From: Antilocapra americana | Taxonomy: Eukaryota; Chordata; Mammalia; Artiodactyla; Antilocapridae | Assembly (NCBI GenBank): GCA_007570785.1 | Contig: ML662449.1 | Location: 12,339,564-12,403,563 of the forward strand | Direction: 5' to 3' | DNA: 64,000 bases | Shown here: positions 44,708 to 55,399 of the stretch, piece after piece | Layout of the letters: each line of letters starts with the position of its first letter | Position numbering within the stretch: the stretch's first letter is position 1 | The notes under the pieces: model-generated | Told to the model about the DNA's origin: nothing | Databases searched by the model: none | The model's input: only the letters and a program-made list of their open reading frames with translations | Program-made: the position numbers and the translations under genes

Positions 44708-44966
44708 GGAAGGACTGATGCTGAAGCTGAAGCACCAATACTTTGGCCACCTGATGCAAACAGCCAACTCATTGGAAAAGACCCTGATGCTGGAAAAGAT
44801 TTACAGCCAAAGGAGAAGGGGGGTGACAGAGGATGACATGGTTAGATAGCATCACTGACTCGAGGGACATGAATTTGAGCAAACTTGGGGAGTTAGTGGA
44901 GGACAGAGGAGCCTGGCATAACAGCCCATGGGGTCACAGAGTCAGACACGACTTAGCAGCTCAACG
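44085..44966. repeat. Long imperfect inverted repeat made of two BovB ends
   Basis: The arms are about 44085-44344 and 44708-44966, separated by about 363 bp of antisense BovB. Both arms carry the same BovB terminus, so a transcript across them could fold into a hairpin of roughly 260 imperfect pairs. Confidence 0.85.
44706..44966 (+). mobile_element. BovB LINE 3' terminal fragment, sense arm
   Basis: 'ttggaaggactgatgctgaa' to 'cagacacgacttagcagctc', the last ~260 bp of BovB. It repeats, in reverse, the terminal part of the neighbouring fragment. Confidence 0.95.
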
Positions 44967-45029
44967 AAATTAACCTGTGATCAGAAATAAACTTGCTATT
45001 TCACTGAAGACTTCAGACATTCAGGCAGG

Positions 45030-45049
45030 GGTGTGTGTGTGTGTGTGTA
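45030..45049. repeat. GT microsatellite
   Basis: About ten GT units after a G-run. Confidence 0.9.
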
Positions 45050-45058
45050 TAACAAGAC

Positions 45059-45497
45059 ACAGCATGGCATAATCGTTGGGAATGTGAGCCTTGAAGACAG
45101 ACCACTGTGTACTTAGTCACTCAGTAGAGTCTGACCCTTTGCAGCACCGTGGCAAAGTATGCCAGGCTCCTCTGTCTATGGGATTTTACCAGCAAAAATA
45201 CTGGAATGGGTTGCCATCTCCCTCTCCAGAGGATCTTCTTGACCCAGGGATCAAACCCATGTCTCCTGTGGCTCCAGCATTGGCCTGCAGATTCTTTGCC
45301 ATTGAGCCACCTGGGAGGATAGACTACCAGATGAATCACTTTAAGCACATTCCTTCACTCCGTACCCCTTAGTTTTAAATATGAGAGTCAAAATATTTAC
45401 CTCATAATGTGATTGTGAGGGTAAAGTGGTAATACATTAGTATATGTAAAGTGCTTAGAACAGGCGCTCAGTTAATGTTAATGGTTATTGTTAATAT
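45059..45497 (+). mobile_element. MIR SINE split by Bov-tA
   Basis: 'gcatggcataatcgttggga' and 'atgtgagccttgaagacaga' (MIR 5' part) precede the Bov-tA; 'tttacctcataatgtgattg', 'agtgcttagaacaggcgctc' and 'agttaatgttaatggttatt' (MIR 3' part) follow it. Confidence 0.85.
45107..45318 (-). mobile_element. Bov-tA SINE inside MIR
   Basis: 'tgtacttagtcactcagtag' to 'gccattgagccacctgggag'. The region normally reading 'gtctcctgcattgg' carries extra bases. Confidence 0.93.
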
Positions 45498-46044
45498 GAG
45501 GCAGGTAGGGAGGTGATGCCAAAAATCAAGGTCTTTCATCCTGGAACCTTAGCCAAACTGTAGAGCAGAGAGGGGGCTGGGCAGAGTGGTAAATGACTTA
45601 GACATCACCCTGCCCTGCTCAGCAAGTCTGTTTCCTGGTGAAGACACACTCTCTTCTTAATCTCCCTGCTTTATTGTTTGGACCAAGAAACTCCAGAGGG
45701 AGCTGTGTCTATTCCTCAGTTCAATCCATCTTTTGAGCTTTTCATCCCAGTGGTTTAGTTTTTTTATTCTTAGACTTTCAATTTGGTTCTTTGTGATTAT
45801 TTATCAGTCGACTCAGTTTTTATTGTTATAAAGTTATATGCGCTCATTGTTAAAAGAGGCAAATGGGGACCCTGTGTCCTCTTCCCCAGAGAAGTCATTT
45901 TCATCTCTTTCAGTTGATTGTTGGGGGTTTACTGCTCCATCTCTAAGTAACACGTCTGTGTCATCGTCTCTTGTCTGCTCATTTGTTTTTGTGGTCAGAC
46001 TCATAGTGCAATCCCACCAAGGAAAATAAAGGTTTAGTTCTCTT
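45498..46044. other. Unrecognised sequence
   Basis: It may include diverged L1 next to the following element. No repeat was securely called. Confidence 0.35.
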
Positions 46045-47040
46045 GCACAGTTTATCCATTCATACACTGATGGGCATTTAGGTTGTTTCCACATATTGGC
46101 TACTGTAAATAATGCACATAGGGGTGCATACATCTGTTTTAATTCGTGTTTTTATTCTCTTTGGATAAATACCCAGGAGTGGACTTGCTGGATCACATTT
46201 TTAATTTTTTGAGGAATCTCTGTACTGTTTTCCATAATACCTTCACCAAATTACATTCCTACCAACAGTGCCTGAGGGTTCTCTTTTCTCCACATTCTCA
46301 CCAATACTTGTTATTTGTTGTCTTTTTGACAATAATCATTTTGACAGGTGTTAGGCGATATCTCATTGTGGTTCTGATTTGTGTTTTCCTTATGATTAGT
46401 GTCATTGAGCATCTTCTCATGTATCTACTGGCTGTCTGAGTGTCTTCTTTAGAAAATGTCTATTCAGGTCTTCTACCCATTCATTTTTTAATTGGGTTGT
46501 TTAGGTGGCTCAGTTGATAAAGAATCTGTGTGTAATGCTGGAGATCTGGGTTTGATCCCTGGGTCAGGAAGATCCGCTGGAGAAGGAAATGGTAACCCAC
46601 TCCAGTACTCTTGCCTGGTAAATCCCACGGACAGAGAAGCCTGGTGGGCTATAGTCCATGGGGTCACAAAGAGTTGAACATAACTGAGTGACTAACTTTC
46701 ACTTTCAATTGATGTAGAGTTGTATAACTTCTTTGTATATTTTAGATATTAGCTTTTTGTCTGGTATATTGTTTGCAAATATTCTCTCCCATTCAGTAGA
46801 GTTTCTTTTCATTTTGTTGATAGTTTCCTCCATCATGTAAAAAGCTTTTTAATTTGATATAGTCACATTTGTTTCTTTTTGCTTTTGTTTTCCTTGCCTG
46901 AGGAAATAGATCCAAAAAAAGTATTGCTAAGACCAATGTCAAAGAGCATACCTATGTTTTCTTCTGGAAGTTTTATGGTTTCAGGTCTTACATTTAAGTC
47001 TTTATAATCTATTTTGAATTTATTTGTCCCAACTTCTTTT
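46045..47040 (-). mobile_element. Old L1 (L1M-type) ORF2 region, antisense, split by Bov-tA
   Basis: Antisense landmarks run in order: 'gggcatttaggttgtttcca', 'ggataaatacccaggagtgg', 'ccaacagtgcctgagggttc', 'gcgatatctcattgtggttc', then after the SINE 'ctttgtatattttagatatt' and 'tttttgtctggtatattgtt'. Stops in all frames show it is long dead. Confidence 0.9.
46495..46706 (+). mobile_element. Bov-tA SINE in old L1
   Basis: 'gttgtttaggtggctcagtt' to 'cataactgagtgactaactt'. The 5' edge blends into L1 sequence, so the boundary is good to about 6 bp. Confidence 0.92.
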
Positions 47041-47366
47041 TGATCATCTCATTCCTTTCTTTACTTACCTATAATGCGTGCTCTATTATGAATCAAGTTC
47101 TCATGTAGTGAGTTTATTTCTAAGCTCTTTTCCATTCTAAAAATGGTTTCTTTGTTTATCCCATCCCCATCAATTCACCCCTCTCCCAAGTCTTCATTGC
47201 TAGAATTTTACAGTCAGTTTTTGCCACCTGATGAGGCAAGTCCTCTTCCTCCTTCTACTTCTCTCGAGACTTCAGGATTTTCTCTCCTCTTTCTGGCCCT
47301 TTGCCCTTCAGTGTACCTTTTATAAGCAGCTGGGATTTTTCTGCAGAATATCCACAAAATATTCCC
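47041..47366. other. Unidentified pyrimidine-rich tract
   Basis: On the minus strand two frames are largely open here, which A/G-rich composition favours. It may continue the coding-like tract at 47670-48239 across the Bov-A2 insertion. I cannot identify it. Confidence 0.35.
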
Positions 47367-47378
47367 AAGTTTACAGAT

Positions 47379-47657
47379 GCTGCTGCTCCTGCTTCTAAGT
47401 GGCTTCAGTCGTGTCCAACTCTGTGTGACCCCTTGGACGGCAGCCCACCAGGCTCCCCCTTCCCTGAGATTCTCCAGGCAAGAATACTGGAGTGGGTTGC
47501 CATTTCCTTCTCCAATGCATGAAAGTGAAAAGTGAAAGTGAAGTCCCTCAGTTGTGTCCGACTCTTAGCGACCCCATGGACTGCAGCCTACAAGGCTCCT
47601 CCATCCATGGGATTTCCCAGGCAAGAGTACAGGAGTGGGGTGCCATTGCCTTCTTTG
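47379..47657 (-). mobile_element. Bov-A2 SINE dimer with 12-bp duplications
   Basis: Two antisense Bov units are joined through 'tgcatgaaagtgaaaagtga', the characteristic Bov-A2 linker. 'aagtttacagat' (47367-47378) and 'aagttcacagat' (47658-47669) differ at one base. Confidence 0.96.
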
Positions 47658-47669
47658 AAGTTCACAGAT

Positions 47670-48239
47670 AAACCTGGCCAAATTTATCTTCTTGATAGTG
47701 AATCTTCTTATCCTTGGACGTGATTTATTTTTCATCTTGATGCCTTTTAAACCTATCTTTTCATGAACTCATATTTTTACATCAAGGTCAAGACAGGTTT
47801 TTAATGTTAGCTTCAAAGTTTGGGTTTCCACAGTCTGTAGATAATATGAGATTAGATTTCACTTTATACGCAGTACAACTCCCATTCACCTCTGACTTTG
47901 AGTTCTCTTTTTCCTTCTGCAACTTGGTGATTTTCCTTTCTGACTTCATGTCTACTTATATACTACAAGCACTTTGATAATATTGTATCCAGAAGTTCTC
48001 AAGTGCTTGGATTGAGTCAAGAGTTTCCACTTGTGTGTTAATCATCTTTAGCTAAAGTCCTCCCTAACTCTCCCAATTTCACAAATGAAACAGCTTTGGA
48101 AAGTCTGTGATAAGATCTTTTGACTTTTTATCATTGACCATGTCTGTCTGGACTAATTCTCATCCATCTCCTTTGGGGCTTCCTCATTTGCGTGAATTAT
48201 CAACGAGGGCACATCTACTTCTTTAACATCCTGATGACT
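47670..48239 (-). pseudogene. Unidentified coding-like tract, broken (possible retropseudogene)
   Basis: Read on the minus strand from 48239 down, the tract has long open stretches with protein-like composition. The first, about 29 codons, includes 'DVKEVDVPSLIIHANEEAPK' and ends at a stop near 48153. A second frame then opens with 'QTDMVNDKKSKDLITDFPK' and, after stops at 48079-48051, reads 'TQVETLDSIQALENFWIQYY'; one stop later comes a lysine/glutamate-rich coiled-coil-like part ('KITKLQKEKENSKSEV'), running to a stop near 47791. The frame change and scattered stops fit an old processed copy of a coiled-coil protein. I do not recognise the parent, and chance openness cannot be excluded. No poly-A tract or target duplication was found. 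Confidence 0.4.
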
Positions 48240-48978
48240 TTAAAAAGCATTTAATAATAATAGAATTAGATTTATTAAGAACTAAGTTTGCACATATTTT
48301 ATTAGTCATTTCCTTCATGGGTGGAAAAATTCAGAAACATCTATAGTAATAGCCAATAGCAGAACTTTTCTGGACTGCAGATCACAGGTCTTCATTCTCT
48401 CCTATCTTTCCCCTTCTCAAAGTAAACAAAAATGCTCATTAACCCCAGAGGCTATCGGACAAATACCCACAGGGCTGACCTTGCTTGACTCCTATTAGAA
48501 ACACTGCATACCATTAGAAATAATTTGCAGAGCTATGACCCCAGCCAGCAACTACAATGTCAGTTTTCAACAAACTCTTGCTGAGTAAGAAAATAGAAGA
48601 CTAAATCACTTTGGTAAGAAAGTCAGATGTTCTATTTATAGGCTATGGGCTTGTGTTGCTGCTGCCTTCTGCAGAAAAATCCCAGACAAACAGAGATGAT
48701 CACACTCTACAAACACACACTGTCTTCCCATTATAGTCAAATGAAATAGCTCATAGAGTTGGGGAAGTTCTGTAACAGAGAAAGGTAAGCAGAGGATATT
48801 TCACAAAGAATTTAAAGCAGTGTGCCATCTTGAAAGGAACAGGAGAAAAAGAATGAAAGAGATTTCTGTTTTTCAGTGGACCTGAGCTAGTTTCTGCTCT
48901 ATGTGTCTAGATCTTCATTTGGTATCAGAATGAATGGGATTTTGAGTGTTCGTAGCTCTTAGAATAAAAATATGGCAG
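48240..48978. other. Unrecognised AT-rich sequence
   Basis: No repeat was recognised. It may contain the upstream flank of the coding-like tract. Confidence 0.35.
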
Positions 48979-48989
48979 AAGAGTCCTAA

Positions 48990-49204
48990 GTGCTAAGTGT
49001 TAGTCACTCAGCCATGTCCAGCTCTTTGCAACTTCATGGACTATAGCCTGCCAGGCTCCTCTGTCCATGGAATTCTCCAGGCAAGAAAACTGAAGTAGAT
49101 AGCCATCCCCTTCTCCAGGGGATCTTTCTGATCCAGGGATTGAATTCAGGTCTGCTGCCTTGCAGGCAGATTCTTTACCATCTGAGTCACCAGGGATTTC
49201 CCCA
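48990..49204 (-). mobile_element. Bov-tA SINE with perfect 11-bp duplications
   Basis: 'gtgctaagtgttagtcactc' to 'gagtcaccagggatttcc'. 'aagagtcctaa' at 48979-48989 and 49205-49215 is exact. Confidence 0.96.
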
Positions 49205-49215
49205 AAGAGTCCTAA

Positions 49216-50277
49216 ATCTCCATGATAAGATGACAAATCCTGTTCAAAAATAGTGAGGATAATGGAGTAAAAATGTGAATTAAGAGGGGAATGGCCTCTT
49301 TGGAGGGAGATTACCTGATGTTTGGAGGAGTAGATGCTGAAACAGCCCTGTCTGGCACCCACCTCTCTTCGGGGAAAGAAGATAATCTCTGAGCCCGAGA
49401 AGAGAAGGGTGGTTTGGGCTCCAGGAGTCTTAGGGGCATTCAGGTAATAGAGACCCTGCTTCTTTGCAGTCACCCAGAGAGATGTCTCAGTTAGAATAGC
49501 TAGGAGGTAAATTGGAGGGCTGGGGAGGTGGGGGAACCCGGGTGCTAAGGGCTGGGGCTTTCAGTCCCTGCAAACACTGTGAATCTAAGCACAGGGTGGC
49601 AACAGCAGCAAGGCCCGCTCTGAGCACTCAGACCATGAGCACAGCAGCGAGTGACCAATGTGGGCTGAAGGCCAGAGAGCCTTCTCGACACTTCCGCTCC
49701 ATGTGAGTTTCCTCAGACTTCTCATGACTTGAGACTATACCAGCCCCAATAATGAATAGGATGTAGAAGGTAGAGGCTCAGGATAAGGTGCAATTTGATT
49801 TAGAAAGTAATCGAATAATTCTGTGCCTAAGTGTGGTTGTTTGAAAACACATACCTGCCATCAAAGCCACTTTTGTTCCTTTGCACATAGATGCCAGGCA
49901 TGGAGCGAAATACTCACATGCTTAAATCTTACAAAAATCATTTCAATTTACATATTACTGTCAATTTAGACATGGCTTTGAAGAGGAGCAATATCTGACA
50001 CCCTACATCCTAGAGGGCAAAAATATTTAAACTTGAAAACAAAGCAATGTGTGGATTTTGTTCTGTAAGTAACATACCGTATACAACATAAACCACATTT
50101 CTACCTGGTCTTTGTGCAAAAACTGCTAGCTTTCCATTAAGATAAAATATAAAAATGAAGAAAATCAATGAGTACTCTCTTAAATCCTGGGTTTTGGAAT
50201 GACTGACCCCGCTCAGAACATGAGTGTTTCGATCCATGATCATGCATGGGTGGCCCCCCACCAAAATAAAACACTCC
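49216..50277. other. Unrecognised sequence
   Basis: No repeat was recognised. The 157-codon minus-strand frame ending at 49000 starts in this DNA and runs into the Bov-tA, which marks it as spurious. Confidence 0.4.
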
Positions 50278-50412
50278 AGTCCTGGATTCTCCCCATTTAA
50301 CAGATGAGGGAAATGAGCTGCAGAGAGGTTAAACACCTGCTGAAAGTCACATTGCTGATAATGAAAGAGACAGGAACTGAACTCAAATTCATCTGATTTC
50401 AAAGTCACTGAA
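50278..50412 (-). mobile_element. MIR SINE, antisense
   Basis: 'ccatttaacagatgagggaa', 'atgagctgcagagaggttaa', 'gtcacattgctgataatgaa' and 'aggaactgaactcaaattca' are in order. Confidence 0.85.
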
Positions 50413-50493
50413 ATTTTATAATTGAAGTCAATCCTTCCCTTTCCTGACCTCTCCATGATGTTTTGATAACCTTCCTTAAGATCTGACCACTTT

Positions 50494-50611
50494 AGGGACT
50501 TCCCTAGCAGTCCAGTGGTTAAGACTCTATGTTTCCAATGCAGCAGGCATGGGTTCGATCCCTGGTCAGGGAAATAAGGTCCCACATGCCTCATAGCCAA
50601 AAAAAGGAGAG
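50494..50611 (+). mobile_element. CHR-type SINE with 15-bp duplications
   Basis: 'agggacttccctagcagtcc', a well-kept 'gggttcgatccctggtcagg' B-box region, then a short A-rich tail. 'agatctgaccacttt' (50479-50493) and 'agatttgaccacttt' (50612-50626) differ at one base. Confidence 0.95.
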
Positions 50612-50626
50612 AGATTTGACCACTTT

Positions 50627-52089
50627 CTTTGAGATTATTCATTCTCCATCAGGAAAAAAAATTGTACCTTGGCCCCCCTACAGTGACATTCCAGACTGGA
50701 AGCAGGAAAACCAAACACAGAAGCAGCACTGATATCCCCAGTTTTCATTCTTTCTTTCTGGAAGGAAGGTGGTGTTGGAGGCACACAGAATTGCACTGTC
50801 TTTAGCTTACTGCTCCCAAAATGCAGTTTCAGAGTCACTTCCATCCCCCTTCCTCCCCCAAGAACCAGCCAGACGTCTTCCCGCCCACCTGCCATGTGCC
50901 AGCCATGTGCAGTCAAGCTGCCTGGCCCCAGCACCTCTGCAGGGTGGCAACAGCTCGGGCCTGTGAGTAATCAGCTGCAGAAACCTCACCGCTCACCATC
51001 ATCCCCTGCATCTCAAGCTAGAAATAGCCCTGGAGTTTCCACATACCATCAAGAGCAGAATAGGGGTGGGCGTGGGTAATCTTTTGTTTTTTTTTTTAAG
51101 CTATTTGTTACCAAACTGCTTTTCTTTTAAGCTGTGTACATGAGTTCTCTGCAATGTCATAGTCTATCCACATTTGGGAAAAGGATGCCTTATGCCGCCA
51201 GCCAGACCCGGGTCAGCAGCTTAGCAGCCCCTCGGTCGGCCCTCCCAGACCCCTGTATCTACCTTCAGGGAAGCAGGTGGCTCGTCTCCTGCTGACAGCT
51301 TTGGTTTTAAGACATCCTGTCACAAATCTCCCTGCTCTTACTAGGAGACAGCCCTTATCACTGTGAGGACTGGGTATGCTGGAGTGGGGACGAGGGGGTG
51401 GGGGTGGGGCAATCAGTGGTTCAGATGAGGCCATCAGAGCGGGCAAGGCTCCACTCTCTGCTTTCTGATTGAATGCTAAATGAAGGCTCCTTCCACGACT
51501 TCCTTCTTTACTCTCATTCTTCCTAAGAAAACGAGGGCTCCTCCATGGGCTACCACCTCCTTGGGACTCCTTTGACACAGCCTCTCACCAATGTTCATTG
51601 TCAGGAAGAAGAGCTTGGCTTGGTTTCAGCTCCTACTTATTCCTTGTCTGGGTGCCTTATGGAGTGCACAACCTGCCCACCTGTGTAAGGCATCCCTCGT
51701 CCTCTCTGCCCACCCCTCCTGTCAGTCTAGGGAGGGGCATTCCCCACATTCACTTCTGCTTTCCACAGTCCATTTCCTCAAGGTCAAAGAATCACCTGCA
51801 TTCTGTGAACACACTCTCCGGACCAGTTTTAATCTGAGAGCTACCAAGAAAGGAAGAGCCCCTAGATGCCAAGGATCCACATTACAAGGCAGGACTTTTA
51901 TTATCAGGTTGTTAGCTCAGGCACCTGTCACAGAGTTTGCAATTTTCAAACACTGTGGGACATTAGTCACCTAGCTTTCAAAATGTATTATTGCCTGATT
52001 ATCCTATAAAATCTCCTTTTATGTAGTAGGATACCATAAGAGCTAAATAAAAACCATGGAAAGACAATTCTAAGTCTTGAATAGACTGA
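50627..52089. other. Unrecognised 1.5 kb
   Basis: A T-run lies at 51088-51098. Frames of 100-127 codons at 51578-51213 (minus) and 51591-51974 (plus) lack motifs and splice context. Confidence 0.4.
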
Positions 52090-52295
52090 AAGCCTTTCTT
52101 TCATTCTCTGTTCACCAAATATGTATCAAGTGCCCCTTGTGTGCCAGGAACTCTGCCAGGTGCTAGGTTACAACAGTGAATAAGATGACATGATTCCTGC
52201 CCTTATAAAACTGACATGATGGGGGAGAGAGAGATTAAACAAAGAATCCTACAAATACACATCATTACAAGCTATAAAGGGTCTATGAATGAACA
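52090..52295 (+). mobile_element. Family A old repeat
   Basis: 'tctgttcaccaaatatgtat', 'ttgtgtgccaggaactctgc', 'acaacagtgaataagatgac' and 'gggggagagagagattaaac' are in family A order. Confidence 0.55.
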
Positions 52296-52299
52296 GTAC

Positions 52300-52398
52300 T
52301 CACTGCCCTTGAGAGCAGAGAGTATGTCTTATTTGTCTTGGTATTTCCAAAGCCTGTTACTTAGTAGGTGCTAAATGAGTAGTTATAGAATCAATGGA
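52300..52398 (+). mobile_element. L2 3' end fragment
   Basis: 'cttgagagcagagagtatgt', 'cttatttgtcttggtatttc' and 'acttagtaggtgctaaatga' form the L2 tail. Confidence 0.75.
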
Positions 52399-52769
52399 TG
52401 GATGGGTGACTATAGGAAAGAAAGAATGATTGCATAGCATGAGAATCATTTCAAAGTCCATCATTAATAACAGGTTGTGAGGATTGAGAGCCATTACTAC
52501 AGGGCAATTTTCTCACCTTGGTAATTAAACTTTCGTTGTAATCTGAGATAATCAAATCTCTCTGCAGGTCAGCTGTCAATTAGAATGATACACAGAGTCT
52601 CAGGCACATAGACCTCACCAGATCTTATTTGTTACTCTCTGAAATTCTTTTACTAAATGTACATTTCTGGAAACCAAGAAATTTAAATAGTCCTTCAGTA
52701 AGGACAGGCAAAATTTGCTGTAGGCAAAACCTGCTGCTTCTCCATTCTCTCTGTAGACTACCTTTCTCT
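52399..52769. other. Unrecognised sequence
   Basis: Nothing was recognised. Confidence 0.35.
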
Positions 52770-52858
52770 ACAAGGCTCTTGTTAGTATTACATTGAATCT
52801 ATAGATCAAATTGGGAAGCACTGACATAGTGTCAATATTAAGTCTTCCTATTCATGAA

Positions 52859-53183
52859 AATGAAGGTGAAAGTTGCTTAGTCGTGTCAGACTCTTTGTGA
52901 CCCTATGGACTATACTGTCTGTCCATGGCAGTCCATGGAATTCTCCAGCCAGAATACTGGAGTGGGTAGCCTTTCCCTTCTCCAGGGGATCTTCCCAACC
53001 CAGGGATCAAACCCAGGTCTCCCGTATTTCAGAAGGATTCTTCACCAGCTGAGCCACAAGGGAATCCCAAGAATACCGGAGTGGGTAGCCTATCCCTTCT
53101 CCAGAGGATCTTCCTGGCCCAGGAATCAAACCGGGGTCTCTTGCATTGCAGGCGGATTCTTTACCAACTTAGCTATGAGGGAA
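52859..53183 (-). mobile_element. Bov-A2 SINE dimer in old L1, 11-bp duplications
   Basis: 'gaaagttgcttagtcgtgtc' to 'gctatgagggaa', with the second 'aagaataccggagtgggtag' half. 'ctattcatgaa' at 52848-52858 and 53184-53194 is exact. Confidence 0.96.
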
Positions 53184-53291
53184 CTATTCATGAACATAGA
53201 ATATCTATTTATTTAGTTCTTCTTTGATATCGTCATCAGAGTTTTTGTAGATAGATTTTGTATGTTTTTTATGAAGTTTATACTTAAGTAT

Positions 53292-53496
53292 GGGCTTCCC
53301 TGATGGCTCAGGTGGTAGAGAATCTGCTTGCAATGAAGGAGACCTAGGTTCGATCCCTGAATCTGGAAGATCCCCTGGAGAAAGGAATGGCAACCCACTC
53401 CAGTATCCTTGCCCAGAGAATCCCATGGACAGAGGAGCCTGGCAGGGTTGCAAAATCAGACATGACTGAGTGACTAAGCATATACATGCACACACA
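53292..53496 (+). mobile_element. Bov-tA SINE in old L1, 11-bp duplications
   Basis: 'gggcttccctgatggctcag' to 'gactgagtgactaagcatat'. 'tacttaagtat' (53281-53291) and 'tacttgagtat' (53497-53507) differ at one base. Confidence 0.96.
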
Positions 53497-53935
53497 TACT
53501 TGAGTATATCTTTTGAGGGTGCTAATATAAATGTAAATGGTTTTTAATTTCAAATTCTACTTGACTATTGCTAATATACAGGAAAACAGTTGACTTGTGC
53601 ATATCAGCTTTGTATCCTGCCAGCTTGCTGTAATCACTTATTAGTTCCAGGAATTTTTTAGATTTTCTACATAAATGCTCATGTTATCTGTGAACAAAGA
53701 TAGTTTTATATCTTCTTTCCTAATCATTATACCTTTTATTTCCTTTTCTTGCATTATTGTATTTGCAAGGACTTCCAGTATGATGTTAAAAGTTGTGGTA
53801 TGAGAGGACATCCTTGCCTTGTACCCGATTTTAATGGAAAGCATCTATTTCTCATCATCTAAGCATGAGGTTAACTGTAGAGTTTTTGTATTAATAGATA
53901 GTATTTATCAAGTTGAGGAAGTTACAGCCTTTTAA

Positions 53936-54829
53936 ACACATCATTTTTTTCCTATTTTTAATTATAGTTGTTTATGCTAGCATCTTCCTCCCTTTGGCTT
54001 CAGGTATCCTCACTGGGTCTAGTGCAAGGGCTGATTCCTCCCTATTTTTGGCATTTAAAGACCTGAGTACATTCTAAGAGAGTACACCCTACAGACAAGA
54101 AGCTCTGGAGTTCCCTGCTGAATCATGGAGTCCTATGGGACATTCCCTTCTTCACTGTGATTAGTCATCTCTTCCTAGAACACTCTATTGTAAATGAGGG
54201 TTCAAAGGGAAGTCTGTTGTTGTTCTCCAGGGACTGGAGGAGATGGGGCTGGCCTCCAGAAGCAAAGATGTGTGGGAACACTTCAATTGCTGAGGATGTG
54301 GGGGACAACTGAATGGGACAGAGGAGTTCCTCCCAGACTTCCAACCCCTATGGACAGCCTATGAACTGGAAGATGCACAACCTGAATTTAAAATAAAGGA
54401 CTGCTTTGAATATCCTGTGCCTGGCCAACTAAAATAAACCATGATACCCATCTCTTTCTGTTATAGTCTGTAGTCAAATCTGTCCCATTTCCCTAGAAAA
54501 GGGGTGAAAGCCACGGGGATAGGGGACAGCAACAGGGAAGAGAAACACTCAGTTTTGCTATTCACATAGTCAGGGCTGACAACCTGCACCGCTGCGCTAA
54601 GTGTGGCCCACTAGAGCCAGTTACCAAATGACTGCTACATCAGGGTAGGTGGCTGCTGTGTGCTGAAGCTTGGCCAGAGAGTGGGTGCCATATAGGTTAC
54701 AGAAGGTCAAAAGCCTCTTCACACCTCTCTTTCCCTCTGCAGCAGCCACCCAGGCCTTCCGTCCCCCGATATGACATGTTCCGTCCCACAGGCCAGACTT
54801 TGCAAATGACACGCTTTCCTCCTCCATCT
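53936..54829. other. Unrecognised sequence with a short coding-like stretch
   Basis: 54231-54436 on the plus strand follows an acceptor-like 'ttgttgttctccag' and reads 'GTEEFLPDFQPLWTAYELED' then 'QPEFKIKDCFEYPVPGQLK' to a stop overlapping an AATAAA word. One in-frame stop lies at about 54289. It may be an exon relic or chance. Confidence 0.3.
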
Positions 54830-55110
54830 CCCTCTCCTCTTTACCTAGGTAACACCCACTGCTGTCTTAGATTTTAGCTTAAATATTGCTCCTCGGGCAA
54901 GGCTTCCCTCTGATAGACATCCACAGTACTGTGCCCTCTCCTCCCAAGCACATAATACTGTACACATTTTACATTTGTTTCATCACTGTTTCCCACACCA
55001 GAAAGTGAAGTTCTCCAAGGGCAGTGACAGATCTGTTTTGGTTCACAAGGCAGTTCCTGTCCAGCACAGTGCTAGGCACCTCAGAGACCCATGGTAAATA
55101 TTTGCAGAGT
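54830..55110 (+). mobile_element. L2 LINE 3' region
   Basis: 'gattttagcttaaatattgc', 'gggcaaggcttccctctgat', 'gttctccaagggcagtgaca' and 'gcacagtgctaggcacctca' are in L2 order. Confidence 0.85.
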
Positions 55111-55190
55111 CTACATACTTCACCTGGTGGCTGGGAGGCTAAGCAGGCAGCCAGTATTGGATGGTGGGGAAGCTGATGCCAAGAGGGGAG

Positions 55191-55399
55191 CGAAAGAAGT
55201 GCTTGTCATTCAGTAGCATCCAACTCTGCAAACCCATGGACTGTAGCCTGCCAGGTTCCTCTGTCCATGGAATTCTCCAGGTAAGAATACTGGAGTGGGT
55301 TGCCATTTCCTTCTCCAGGGGATCTTCCCAACTGAGAGACTGTACCCAGGTCTCCTGCACTGAAGGCAGATTCTTTACCTTCTGAGCTTCCAGGGAAGC
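55191..55399 (-). mobile_element. Bov-tA SINE with 12-bp duplications
   Basis: 'gtgcttgtcattcagtagca' to 'gagcttccagggaagc'. 'ccaagaggggag' (55179-55190) and 'ccaagagaggag' (55400-55411) differ at one base. Confidence 0.94.

Larger units (their letters stand above)
52770..53935 (-). mobile_element. Old L1 ORF2 reverse-transcriptase region, antisense, split twice
   Basis: 'attgaatctatagatcaaat', 'tatcgtcatcagagtttttg', 'atcagctttgtatcctgcca', 'gaacaaagatagttttatat', 'ggacatccttgccttgtacc' are in antisense L1 order. A short minus-strand frame at 53844-53641 still resembles L1 ('[18 protein letters not shown]', around the polymerase Asp-Asp site, here mutated to TDN). Confidence 0.9.

Noticed and set aside
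44706..44966. BovB twin-priming inversion
   Set aside because: Twin priming inverts an upstream part of the element; here the inverted piece repeats the 3' terminus already present in the antisense fragment.
49000..49473. 157-codon minus-strand open frame
   Set aside because: The C-terminal half is a translated Bov-tA SINE with known duplications at both ends.
50494..50611. tRNA gene
   Set aside because: The A- and B-box-like sequences belong to CHR and Bov-tA SINEs, which are tRNA-derived; no cloverleaf with a matching acceptor stem was found here or in the other copies.
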